64,000 nt of DNA from UBA1930 sp943371535 (GTDB lineage: Bacteria; Bacteroidota; Bacteroidia; Chitinophagales; Chitinophagaceae), in assembly GCA_943371535.1 (NCBI GenBank), contig CALRVE020000001.1:124001-188000 (forward strand), given 5' to 3'. Of the stretch, positions 1 to 8,695 are shown one piece after another. Made by a program: the position numbers and the translations under genes. How positions within the stretch are numbered: the first letter of the stretch is position 1; each line of letters opens with the position of its first letter. A model generated the notes under the pieces. It was not told the DNA's origin and made no database searches. It saw only the letters and a list, made by a program, of their open reading frames with translations.

Positions 1-1084
1 CACTACCTGTTGGTGCCGGAAAAACTGTGGAACTATTGATTACCAATCTTGCTCCAGGTTTTAAAGTAATATTTTGTGCAACAGGAGTTGTAATTGTACC
101 TAATAAGTTTACACTAAATGTACCTGAAACTGAACTCGTTCCAGCCCCCCAAGTTTTGTTGCTAGAAACTGCCAAGTTGGAGAAAATTAAATTAGCATAA
201 TTTAATGCTTGTACTGTTTGTGCACCCACTTGACCTGTAGTACCTCTGTAATAATCAATCGTTGAGTTTGGGCCGAGAATTAAATTATTGCCTTGTGTTA
301 CTGTTGCACTATTAAAAAGTAATGTGCCGTTACTTGTGCTATTAACCACAGGAAATGCTACACCTGCTGTGAATAATCCTCCTGCTCTTCCAACTTTAAA
401 TAATCCATTTATAGTTACAACGCCACCAGCTTTAATACCAATCCAAGTGTTTGATCCTCCAACTGGGCCTGTTAATGTGCAACCAGCTTCTACAGTTAAG
501 TTATTAAATGTTGGTCCGTTGGTTGCACCTGAAATATCAATGGTTGCACCATTAATTAAACTTACATTACCATAAACCCTTGATGTACTTGTTGCAAAAA
601 CAGCACCATCGTACACAATCTCTAAGTTGGCATCATTAATAGTACCTACAGAAATAGGTGTTGTATTTTGATAAATAATTTTATGATTGCCTGAACTTGG
701 TATTGCAACATCAAACAATTGACCAGAAGTGTTAATTGTATTGCCTGCTGCAATAGTAAGTGTAATAGCAGGTGAAGGTGTATTTGGTGTTGCGGTTGTT
801 GGATTACCTAAATGTACTTTTGTTCCAACTCCACTTACAAGCCATGTACCACTATTGAATACAATATTGGTGGTATTTTGAATAATATAAGTTTGAGCAT
901 CTGTTGTAAAGTTGGCAGGTTCTGCACCAGTTCCATCTGTATTTGCACCCCAACTTGTAGTGCTATTTAGTGCACCTGTACCTTTATAATAAAAAGTTTG
1001 TGCCGAAATTTTTTGAGCTATCAATACAAAAAAAATAGCTATTGAGCATAACTTAACAAAACGAGAAGTAAAAAACTTTTTCAT
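1..1084 (-). CDS. Secreted repeat-rich surface protein, C-terminal part outside window
   Basis: The reverse strand is open from an ATG at 1084 to the window edge with no stop, so at least 361 residues of the N-terminal part are present. The first about 29 residues form a signal peptide: Lys and Arg early, then a hydrophobic stretch, then a cut near SAQTFYYKG. The mature part is rich in Asn, Thr, Gly, Ala and Val, with short beta-strand motifs such as TSWGANTDGTG and LILGPNSTIDYYRG. This is typical of large extracellular beta-helix or adhesin-like proteins of Bacteroidota that usually end in a T9SS sorting domain; that end cannot be seen here. No enzymatic motif was recognised. It is divergent from the gene starting at 1262. 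Confidence 0.8.
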   Translation of the reverse strand, partial: MKKFFTSRFVKLCSIAIFFVLIAQKISAQTFYYKGTGALNSTTSWGANTDGTGAEPANFTTDAQTYIIQNTTNIVFNSGTWLVSGVGTKVHLGNPTTATPNTPSPAITLTIAAGNTINTSGQLFDVAIPSSGNHKIIYQNTTPISVGTINDANLEIVYDGAVFATSTSRVYGNVSLINGATIDISGATNGPTFNNLTVEAGCTLTGPVGGSNTWIGIKAGGVVTINGLFKVGRAGGLFTAGVAFPVVNSTSNGTLLFNSATVTQGNNLILGPNSTIDYYRGTTGQVGAQTVQALNYANLIFSNLAVSSNKTWGAGTSSVSGTFSVNLLGTITTPVAQNITLKPGARLVINSSTVFPAPTGS

Positions 1085-1203
1085 ACGCAAAATAATTTAG
1101 CAATGTTTAAATATTGTAATCGTTGTAGGGTGTAATTTATTTACATAGGTTTGTTAGATGCTAATTCTTAGCTTTCAGAATTCATTCTAAATACTTATCT
1201 TAG

Positions 1204-1232
1204 TTTCCGAAAGGGTAATATTTTTTCGGAAA
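1204..1232. promoter_or_regulatory. Inverted repeat in divergent intergenic region
   Basis: TTTCCGAA at 1204-1211 and TTCGGAAA at 1225-1232 are perfect 8-base arms 13 bases apart. The right arm is followed by a T run. It lies between two divergent genes (starts at 1084 and 1262), so it could be an operator or a leader hairpin. Function unknown. Confidence 0.4.
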
Positions 1233-1261
1233 TTTTTTAACTTACTTGTTTACAACGTGTT

Positions 1262-2500
1262 ATGAAAAAAATAAAAAATGGTAAGGAAGAAATTATTTAT
1301 TTGCTAACACGAGTAATTGAAAAATACAAGTTAGAAACAGGACAAGAAATTGTATTAAATACCAACAGAAAAAATTATGAATCGGTTGCAATTGTCTTAA
1401 GTGAAATTAGTAATCAGCTACCTAGCCGATTTGAAGAATGGGGAACTGATCAGTATGCACCCGAACTGAGTCAAAAAGATAAAGAATATCCTTACAGAAA
1501 ATATGATATCACAGGCGGACAAATCAAAGATGCTTTGAGTGGTATAGTTGCACACCCACGTCCTTTTTTAATAGATGCATGTTATATTTATTTGTTTGGA
1601 ATGGGTAGAAAAGCTTTTGAAACCAATCCGGTAGATGAACAGTTGCTTGAAAAGTCGGAAGATGAAAAAAAAGTAGAAGCATTCATTCAATATCAAGACG
1701 ACAATAACCTAAAAACCGAGTTAGCTGAATTGGTGCAACAAAAGAAAAAAAGCAAACAAAAGGTCTTGTTGCTTTCTGCTCTTTTAGTGTTGTTTGCAGT
1801 TGTAGTTGCTACACTCCTTTTTTTGTTCATTCAATCTAAGAACGATTGGGTTACAACAAAAAAAGACATGAATTTATATACATACCAACCAACAACAGCT
1901 GAAATAGATAGTTTAGAAGGTATTTGGCTTTGTTATACAGGTTCTCCACAAGCTAGAATTTCTGATGCTAATAGATATCACAAAGTAGTTTCGAACTTGG
2001 TTGAAGTAACCTACAAAAAAGGATATTTTACGTATAACAGATTTGGTGCAAGTTTTGATCATATTGGACATATGCAATACGAATCGCCAGGTGTGGTTTC
2101 TATATTTTCAAAAGTGAAAAGTATAACTGGTAAAAATGAATCTCCACGTCATTCTTTATTAAATTTAAATACTAATAATAATTTAAAACCAGCTATTTCT
2201 GCATCTTGGAGTTTTGATGTAGGCGAAAACAATAAAATAATTGGTATTAGAGAAGTGTATATTAAATTAGGTAAAGGTGGGCAACTAGAAGAAGTAATTA
2301 ATGAATTAGAAAATGCCAGTTGCCAGTGCAAAATTGTTCGTTGGCACCAACCCAATAAGCCAGTAAAAACATTTTATTTAAAAAATGAGTTGCTCGATTC
2401 AATTTCAAACAAGGCACTTATTCCTTTAATTAATGAAAAAAGTATTTTATTAAGTGAACCTGAAGCAGGATTAATTATTGAAAAGGATTCGGTAAAGTAA
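1262..2500 (+). CDS. Unknown single-pass membrane protein
   Basis: A 412-residue protein of no family I recognise. Residues 1-165 are charged and probably cytoplasmic. Residues 168-190 form one strong hydrophobic segment preceded by KKKSKQK, which suggests N-in, C-out topology. Residues 195-412 would be a periplasmic domain. There is no signal peptide and no sorting domain. The N-terminal region (around YDITGGQIKDALSG) looks like a folded helical domain, and the architecture resembles a transmembrane sensor or anti-sigma-like protein. That is only a comparison of layout. It is transcribed away from the secreted protein at 1-1084 and converges on mfd, whose stop lies 10 bases beyond its own. 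Confidence 0.75.
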   Translation: MKKIKNGKEEIIYLLTRVIEKYKLETGQEIVLNTNRKNYESVAIVLSEISNQLPSRFEEWGTDQYAPELSQKDKEYPYRKYDITGGQIKDALSGIVAHPRPFLIDACYIYLFGMGRKAFETNPVDEQLLEKSEDEKKVEAFIQYQDDNNLKTELAELVQQKKKSKQKVLLLSALLVLFAVVVATLLFLFIQSKNDWVTTKKDMNLYTYQPTTAEIDSLEGIWLCYTGSPQARISDANRYHKVVSNLVEVTYKKGYFTYNRFGASFDHIGHMQYESPGVVSIFSKVKSITGKNESPRHSLLNLNTNNNLKPAISASWSFDVGENNKIIGIREVYIKLGKGGQLEEVINELENASCQCKIVRWHQPNKPVKTFYLKNELLDSISNKALIPLINEKSILLSEPEAGLIIEKDSVK

Positions 2501-2510
2501 CATTGAATTA

Positions 2511-5500
2511 TTAAGTAGTTAAAACTTCTGCTTCATCCCTAATCGCAGCTTTATGCATTTGCTGTAAAAACCTTTCCATTTCTTTCATCCCTTTAACATC
2601 ATCTACCACCAATAAAAAGTTTTTAGCAACTTGTTTTAGCTTGGCTTTATTAGTGCCTTTTTGTAAGTAGTCTAAAATGTTTTTGAACGTATCACTTTCA
2701 AAATAAGGACTATCATTTTTATTGACGAAATAGCAACGCATGATGTTTTCTTTCAACGTCATTTTTTCAAAACCTAATTGAACACCTAGCCAACGGCTAC
2801 GAACAGTAGTAAATAAATCTTCTACTTCGTTAGGTATTGGTCCAAAACGATCGATCATTTCTGTATGAAACGTAACCAGCTCCTCTTCTTTTTCACAATT
2901 ATCTAATCTGGTATATAATGATAAACGTTCTGTAATACTTTCTACATAACTATCAGGAATGAGAATTTCTAAATCCGTATCAATCGTACAATCACTTACA
3001 AAATCATCTTGCTTACTAATTTCATCTTTAAACAATTCTTTAAACGATGTTCTCTTCAATTCACGTACAGCCTCTTCTAAAATTTTCTGATACATTTCAA
3101 AACCAATCTCTGCCATAAAACCACTTTGTTCACCACCCAGTAAATTACCTGCTCCACGTATATCTAAATCTCTCATAGCAATCTGAAAACCACTTCCTAA
3201 ATCACTGAATTGTTCTAAGGTTTGTAAACGTTTTCTGCTATCTGTAGGTAAGGTACTCATTGGTGGAGCCAATAAATAACAGAATGCTTTTTTATTGCTT
3301 CTTCCAACACGTCCTCTCAATTGGTGCAAATCGCTCAACCCAAAATGATGAGCATTGTTAATGATGATGGTATTTACATTACTAATATCTACACCACTTT
3401 CAACAATATTTGTACAAACTAAAACATCATATTTTTTATCAATAAAATCTAAAATACGTTCTTCTAATTGATCGCCTTCCATTTGTCCATGTGCAAAAGA
3501 AATACTTAAATCAGGACATTGAGATTGAATGATACCAGCCATTTCACTCAATCCTTGTACACGATTATGAATAAAGAAAACCTGACCACCACGTTCTGTT
3601 TCATAATAAATGGCATCACGTATAAAATCGGTATTAAACACATGCACTTCTGTTTGAATGGGTTGCCTGTTAGGTGGTGGTGTATTAATAATACTTAAAT
3701 CTCTTGCACCCATTAAACTAAAATGCAGTGTACGTGGAATAGGCGTTGCAGTTAAGGTTAAACTATCAACATTGGTTTTTAACAATTTCAGTTTTTCTTT
3801 ATGAGCTACACCAAATTTTTGTTCCTCATCAATAATCATAATACCCAAATCTTTAAACTTGGTGTCTTTTGCCAATAGCCCATGTGTACCAACAATTATA
3901 TCTACTTTGCCTTCTGCTAATTTTTGTAAGGTTTCCTTTTTTTCTTTGGATGATTTGAAACGATTGATATAATCAACAGTTACTGGAAAATCTTTAAAGC
4001 GTTCTTTAAATGTTTGATAATGCTGATAAGCCAAAATGGTTGTAGGCACTAATATTGCAGCCTGCTTTCCGTCAACCACAGTTTTAAAAGCTGCACGAAT
4101 GGCTACTTCTGTTTTGCCAAAACCCACATCTCCACAAACCAATCTATCCATTGGTGCAGGAGATTCCATATCTCTCTTTACATCTTCAACAGCTTTGGCT
4201 TGGTCAGGTGTGTCTTCATACATGAAACTAGCTTCTAATTCAGTTTGCATATAAGTATCTGGATTGTGTGCAAACCCTTGCTGTGCCTTACGTTGAGCGT
4301 ATAATTTAATTAAATCAAAAGCAATTTCTTTAACCTTAATTTTGGTTTTTTCTTTCAGTTTATTCCAAACATCGCTGCCCAATTTATTAATCTTAGGTGC
4401 AGTTCCTTCTTTACCTGTAAACTTAGAAATTTTATGTAGTGAGTTAATGTTTACATACAGTATATCACTGTCTTTATAAATGATTCTAACAGCTTCTTGC
4501 ATTTTACCATTTACTTCCAGTTTTTGCAAACCACTGTAACGGCCAACACCATGATCAATATGTGTTACAAAATCTCCTGGTTGTAAATCACGTAAAGTTT
4601 TTAGTGTTAGTGCCTTGTTTTTATTAAAAGCTTGTTTTACACGATACTTATGATATCGCTGAAATATTTGATGATCGGTGTAGCAAACAATTTTTAAATC
4701 GGCATCAATAAAACCTTCATGTATAGAAGTTGCAATTGGGGTGAAATTAATTTCTGTATTGAGGTCTTTAAAAATAGAATGTAAGCGTTCTAATTGTTTG
4801 GCTTGCTCGGCAAATATGTAAATGCTGAAACCGTTTTCTTCATGAGCTTTTAAATCTTTAATCAGCAAATCGAATTGACGATTAAAGGAAGGTTGGGTTT
4901 TGGTGCTAAAGTCAATAGTCGATGGTCCATTGTCTACAGTAGAACCTGAATCTTCAATTTCTTTCTGTTGTCTGTCGACTGTTGTCTGTTGACCATCACT
5001 CAGGATTGCCTTATACCCAAACTCTACAATTGTTCTTTGCTGTACTTGTCTTTGAATAGTAGCAGCAGGTACAAAATCCTCCAGCTTAACTTCTTTGAGA
5101 ATTTTGGTATCGTCCTCATCTTCATTTTCTTCCTCCTTTTGCCCTTCACCTCTAACCTTTAACCTTTCAAGAAACATCCCCAAATCTTCTTCCTGTACTT
5201 CAATTTTTTCTTTAATTACATCCCAATCTTTCAGCCAAACAATGGTGTTTTCTGGCAGAAATTCAAATAGGGTAACTTTCTCACCACTATCAAATTGTGT
5301 TTCCACATTGGGTATAATAGAAACTTGTAAAAGCTTGCGTTCACTCAATTGAGTTTCTGGGTCAAAGATTCTAATACTATCTACTTCGTTGCCAAATAAT
5401 TCAACCCTGTAAGGCTTTTCATTACCAAAAGAATAAATATCTAAAATACCTCCTCGTAAAGCAAATTGTCCGGGTTCGTACACAAAATCAGTTCTTTCAA

Positions 5501-6038
5501 AACCATACATTACAAACAGTTCCATCAATCCGTCTAAATTAATGGTGTCATTGGCTTTAATACTAATAATGTTACTGCTAAGTGTTTGTGGTAGTACTAC
5601 TTTTTCGAATAATGCTTCGGGATAAGTAATGATAATTTTTTTATTACCACCTTGCGAAAGTTTGGTCAACATTTCTGTTCTCAGCATAATGTGAGAAGAG
5701 TTGAGTAACCTGAAATTCTTTCTATTTTTAAATGAAGAAGGAAAATAAAATAAATCTAATGCCGATGTTAGATTTTCGATGGTATTGTGAAAGTAGGCTG
5801 CTTCTTCACTATCGTTTAGTACAATTAAATGGTTTAGACTTTGTGTTTTTTCATGCGTAAAAATGCTGCTGACAACAAACTCTGTACTACTGCCGAATAA
5901 ATTTTTTAGATAAATTTTTGGTTTTTCTCCCTCTCCTTTGGAGAGGGTTGGGGTGAGGCTGGCAAAAAGAAGCCTGTCCGCCAATTGTAAAAGGCGGGGG
6001 TTGTGTTTATACTTATCTAACAACTCACTCAGGTTCAT
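2511..6038 (-). CDS. mfd: Transcription-repair coupling factor Mfd
   Basis: Mfd is an ATP-driven translocase that removes stalled RNA polymerase and recruits UvrA. In order the sequence shows a UvrB-like N-terminal region; the RNA-polymerase-interacting CarD-like domain (DFVTHIDHGVGRYSGL); a superfamily 2 helicase core with Walker A GDVGFGKTE, Walker B IIDEEQ and the TATPIPRT motif; QLRGRVGRS in the second RecA lobe; and the TRCF C-terminal domain. I start it at the ATG at 6038 (MNLSELLDKY) rather than an in-frame TTG at 6080, because family members begin there; this gives 1175 residues. Three tracts in the N-terminal third look like intergenic repeat DNA read in frame, about residues 27-40 and two later (listed separately). 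The catalytic core is intact, so the protein is probably functional. Confidence 0.97.
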   Translation of the reverse strand: MNLSELLDKYKHNPRLLQLADRLLFASLTPTLSKGEGEKPKIYLKNLFGSSTEFVVSSIFTHEKTQSLNHLIVLNDSEEAAYFHNTIENLTSALDLFYFPSSFKNRKNFRLLNSSHIMLRTEMLTKLSQGGNKKIIITYPEALFEKVVLPQTLSSNIISIKANDTINLDGLMELFVMYGFERTDFVYEPGQFALRGGILDIYSFGNEKPYRVELFGNEVDSIRIFDPETQLSERKLLQVSIIPNVETQFDSGEKVTLFEFLPENTIVWLKDWDVIKEKIEVQEEDLGMFLERLKVRGEGQKEEENEDEDDTKILKEVKLEDFVPAATIQRQVQQRTIVEFGYKAILSDGQQTTVDRQQKEIEDSGSTVDNGPSTIDFSTKTQPSFNRQFDLLIKDLKAHEENGFSIYIFAEQAKQLERLHSIFKDLNTEINFTPIATSIHEGFIDADLKIVCYTDHQIFQRYHKYRVKQAFNKNKALTLKTLRDLQPGDFVTHIDHGVGRYSGLQKLEVNGKMQEAVRIIYKDSDILYVNINSLHKISKFTGKEGTAPKINKLGSDVWNKLKEKTKIKVKEIAFDLIKLYAQRKAQQGFAHNPDTYMQTELEASFMYEDTPDQAKAVEDVKRDMESPAPMDRLVCGDVGFGKTEVAIRAAFKTVVDGKQAAILVPTTILAYQHYQTFKERFKDFPVTVDYINRFKSSKEKKETLQKLAEGKVDIIVGTHGLLAKDTKFKDLGIMIIDEEQKFGVAHKEKLKLLKTNVDSLTLTATPIPRTLHFSLMGARDLSIINTPPPNRQPIQTEVHVFNTDFIRDAIYYETERGGQVFFIHNRVQGLSEMAGIIQSQCPDLSISFAHGQMEGDQLEERILDFIDKKYDVLVCTNIVESGVDISNVNTIIINNAHHFGLSDLHQLRGRVGRSNKKAFCYLLAPPMSTLPTDSRKRLQTLEQFSDLGSGFQIAMRDLDIRGAGNLLGGEQSGFMAEIGFEMYQKILEEAVRELKRTSFKELFKDEISKQDDFVSDCTIDTDLEILIPDSYVESITERLSLYTRLDNCEKEEELVTFHTEMIDRFGPIPNEVEDLFTTVRSRWLGVQLGFEKMTLKENIMRCYFVNKNDSPYFESDTFKNILDYLQKGTNKAKLKQVAKNFLLVVDDVKGMKEMERFLQQMHKAAIRDEAEVLTT
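4905..5003 (-). repeat. In-frame repeat-derived insert in mfd (TVDRQQ type)
   Basis: About 33 codons (starting LSDGQQTTVDRQQ, ending STIDFS) with a DNA texture of short GTCGAC/GTCTGTTG/GTCGATGGTCC units. It sits just before the conserved QPSFNRQFDLL segment of Mfd. From memory of other Mfd sequences this stretch has no counterpart, and the unit resembles a common Bacteroidota intergenic repeat. The insert keeps the reading frame. Confidence 0.55.
5131..5170 (-). repeat. In-frame repeat-like insert in mfd (RLKVRGEG type)
   Basis: The top strand reads as alternating CACCT, CTAACC and TTTAACCTTTC units and encodes LERLKVRGEGQ, followed by an acidic EEENEDEDD run. The texture is unlike the flanking coding DNA and resembles CACCTTTAACCTTT-type intergenic repeats. 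It lies in a linker of the N-terminal part of Mfd. Confidence 0.4.
5927..5958. repeat. Palindromic repeat inside mfd (SLTPTLSKGEGEK)
   Basis: CCCTCTCC-TTT-GGAGAGGG at 5929-5947 is a near-perfect palindrome followed by TTGGGGTGAG. Read in frame on the reverse strand it gives SLTPTLSKGEGEK near the N-terminus of Mfd, between the first helix and the conserved KIYLKNLFGSS segment. Palindromes of this type are common between genes of Bacteroidota; here one is translated. Confidence 0.6.
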
Positions 6039-6146
6039 AAACTGCTGCAAATATAGTGTTGTAAATATTCTTTGTTGCAAACGTTTGCGTAGAACAAATC
6101 ATTCAAGGCTTAAAGTAAAGATTATTTTAGTGGTTTAAATTTTGCC

Positions 6147-7955
6147 ATGAAACGCTTATTCTCACTCATTTTTTGCTTTGTACATACTGTTGTTTTTTCA
6201 GCTACTTATTATGTTTCTCCAACAGGGAATGATAATAACAATGGGTCATTAGCATTACCTTTTAGAACAATCACCAAAGCAGTTAGTTCATCTGTAGCAG
6301 GTGATATTATTTATTTAAGAGGTGGTGTACATGTATTAACTGCTAGAATTAGTATTTCTAAAAATGGTACAGCAACCAATAGATCTAGGTTATTAGCTTA
6401 TCCTGGTGACGCAAGACCAGTGTTAGATTTTTCGGCACTTTCGGTTTCCGATGCCAATCGTGGTATTTCATTGAGTGGTAATTATTGGCATTTTTATGGG
6501 TTTGATATTTTTAAGTCTGGTGATAATGGTTTACACATTTCGGGTGATAATAATATTATAGAATTTTGTTCTTTTTATGAAAATGCAGATAGTGGTTGTC
6601 AACTTTCAAATGGGGCAGCCAATAATCAAATTATTAATTGCGATTCGTATTTTAATAAAGATGCAACCGATGGTGATGCTGATGGCTTTGCAGTAAAGCT
6701 AGATGTTGGTACAGGCAACAGTTTTAAAGGTTGTAGAGCTTGGCAAAATAGTGATGATGGTTGGGATGGGTTATTGAGTAGCGATTATACTGGTAAACCT
6801 TCTACTACTTATGATAGTTGTTGGTGTTTTATGAACGGCTATTTAAAAAGTGGAGTTGCAAGTGTAGGTAATGGCAATGGTTTTAAAATGGGTGGTGGAG
6901 GCACATCAAGTGCAAGAAAAGAACACCATGCAACATTAACACGTTGTGTAGCTGCATTTAATAGAGTAAAGGGCTTTGACCAAAATAATAATGCTGGTTC
7001 TATGATTTTGTATAATTGTATTGGTTATAGAAATGCACCAAATTATGGCATGAGTAATTTAAACCCTTATAGCCCTAATGTAATGATATTAAAAAACTGT
7101 ATTTCATTTAGCAATACATCTAGTTCCAATTCATTTGCAAGTGCAGCGGTACAAGAAAAAAACAGTTGGCAATCGCCTTTTTCAGCATCATTGAGTGCAG
7201 CATCTTTTTTATCAGTCGATTCAATTGGGTTAAGAGCACCAAGAAACACCAATGGATCTTTACCTCATATTAATTTTTTAAAACTAGCTAGTGGCTCAAA
7301 TATGATTGATGGGGGTGTAAATGTTGGCCTACCTTTTAATGGAGCTGCACCCGATTTAGGAGCATTTGAAACTGCAGCTACTGTGCCAGTAAATTTGCTT
7401 TCTTTTGAAGCAATTATAAAAAATGAGATTGTTGTTTTACAATGGAAAACGGCGACTGAATTAAATAACAAAGGTTGGGAAATTGAGAAAGTAAACCTTA
7501 ATAGTACTAATCCTTTTGTGTGGCAAAAAATGGGTTTTGTTGCTGGTAGCAAAGAAAATAATACTGTAAAAAGTTATGCTTTTGACGATAAAGATGTAGT
7601 GAATAATCAAGTATATCTATTTAGGTTAAAGCAAATTGATTTAGATGGAACTGTTAAGTATAGTAATGTACTTACCATTAAAATAGGTAAAACAAAAAAT
7701 GATGATTTGTCTGTGTATCCCAATCCTGTAAAGAGTTTAACTAATATTCAATTTTCAATTGAAGCAACTAGTAAGGTTCAACTAATGTTGTTTAATCAAC
7801 AAGGACAAATGATAAAAATTATTTCGAATGAGCAGTTAACTCCAGGTATACATAACAAACAAATTTCTTTAGATAATTTACCTGCTGGTAGTTATGTACT
7901 AAAATTAGTTACCAATAAATTTACGCTGACTAAAGAAGTTATAAAGCAACCTTAA
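6147..7955 (+). CDS. Secreted pectate lyase-like (PL9) beta-helix protein with T9SS sorting domain
   Basis: A 602-residue exported protein. Residues 1-19 are a signal peptide. Residues about 20-385 are a right-handed parallel beta-helix starting with YYVSPTGND, as in polysaccharide lyase family 9. Aspartates D179, D203, D204 and D207 have the spacing (24, 25, 28) I recall for the calcium-binding aspartates of Dickeya Pel9A (209, 233, 234, 237). K247 in GNGNGFKMGG is the best candidate for the catalytic lysine; K275 is an alternative. After a fibronectin-like spacer, residues about 520-602 (from LSVYPNPV to the Lys-rich end) are a T9SS type A sorting domain, so it should be secreted or anchored at the surface. 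Likely role: cleavage of pectin or related uronic-acid polymers. Its stop overlaps the convergent gene's stop by 4 bases. Confidence 0.85.
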   Translation: MKRLFSLIFCFVHTVVFSATYYVSPTGNDNNNGSLALPFRTITKAVSSSVAGDIIYLRGGVHVLTARISISKNGTATNRSRLLAYPGDARPVLDFSALSVSDANRGISLSGNYWHFYGFDIFKSGDNGLHISGDNNIIEFCSFYENADSGCQLSNGAANNQIINCDSYFNKDATDGDADGFAVKLDVGTGNSFKGCRAWQNSDDGWDGLLSSDYTGKPSTTYDSCWCFMNGYLKSGVASVGNGNGFKMGGGGTSSARKEHHATLTRCVAAFNRVKGFDQNNNAGSMILYNCIGYRNAPNYGMSNLNPYSPNVMILKNCISFSNTSSSNSFASAAVQEKNSWQSPFSASLSAASFLSVDSIGLRAPRNTNGSLPHINFLKLASGSNMIDGGVNVGLPFNGAAPDLGAFETAATVPVNLLSFEAIIKNEIVVLQWKTATELNNKGWEIEKVNLNSTNPFVWQKMGFVAGSKENNTVKSYAFDDKDVVNNQVYLFRLKQIDLDGTVKYSNVLTIKIGKTKNDDLSVYPNPVKSLTNIQFSIEATSKVQLMLFNQQGQMIKIISNEQLTPGIHNKQISLDNLPAGSYVLKLVTNKFTLTKEVIKQP

Positions 7956-8659
7956 TTATGCTTTCTAAGTTGTTGTAAAGTAGCTCTTAAATCTTTTGGA
8001 GGTTCGGCTTCTAAGCTAAATTCTTCATTGTTAAAAGTGAATATTAATTTCCAAGAGTGAAGAGCTAACCTGCCAAGCATTGGTCTTTCTTCGTCTTCTT
8101 TTTTAGATAAGTTGAATTTCTTTTTTATAGAAGAAAGTAATACAGGTTTTCCATCGCCATACAATTCATCACAAACAATGCTATGCCCAATATGCTTCAT
8201 GTGCACACGAATTTGGTGTGTACGTCCGGTATGAATTTGAAATTGAATCCAACTATAAAATTTAAAATTTTCTACTACTTTATAATCGGTTAAAGATGGT
8301 TTTCCTTTTGGGTTTATAATCATGGTTCCATTATCACCAGGATGCATCATAATTGGAGCATCAATGCTTCCCTCTGCATTCATGGGGTTTCCATTAACCA
8401 AACCCACATAAAATTTTTGTACACTTCTTTCTTCAAATAAAATAGATAATTGTTTATGCGTTGCTTCATCTTTAGCAAAAACAATAATACCACTCGTGCC
8501 TTTATCTAAACGATGAACAGTATAAATACTGCCATATTTCTGCAATAAAATATCTTTTAACGATGGTTCGCTTTGCATTCTATCAGGCACACTTAATAAG
8601 CCACTTGGCTTGTTAAGTGCAATAAAAAAATCGTTCTCAAAAATAATATCCAGCTTCAT
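7952..8659 (-). CDS. RluA-family RNA pseudouridine synthase
   Basis: A 235-residue enzyme that isomerises uridine to pseudouridine in rRNA or tRNA. The catalytic motif HRLDKGTSGI places the active aspartate at D52, and GRTHQIRVHM is the second family signature. There is no N-terminal S4 RNA-binding domain, so it belongs to the short RluA/RluE-like group and the target base cannot be predicted. It runs in the same direction as the second pseudouridine synthase upstream (gap of about 36 bases), so the two may be co-transcribed. Confidence 0.93.
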   Translation of the reverse strand: MKLDIIFENDFFIALNKPSGLLSVPDRMQSEPSLKDILLQKYGSIYTVHRLDKGTSGIIVFAKDEATHKQLSILFEERSVQKFYVGLVNGNPMNAEGSIDAPIMMHPGDNGTMIINPKGKPSLTDYKVVENFKFYSWIQFQIHTGRTHQIRVHMKHIGHSIVCDELYGDGKPVLLSSIKKKFNLSKKEDEERPMLGRLALHSWKLIFTFNNEEFSLEAEPPKDLRATLQQLRKHN

Positions 8660-8695
8660 TGTATGAAAAATTCAAATCAATAAAAAGAGTGAAGT

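Noticed and set aside
288..575. Plus-strand open frame of 95 codons near the left edge
   Set aside because: It is the antisense shadow of the secreted protein on the reverse strand, with no start context of its own.
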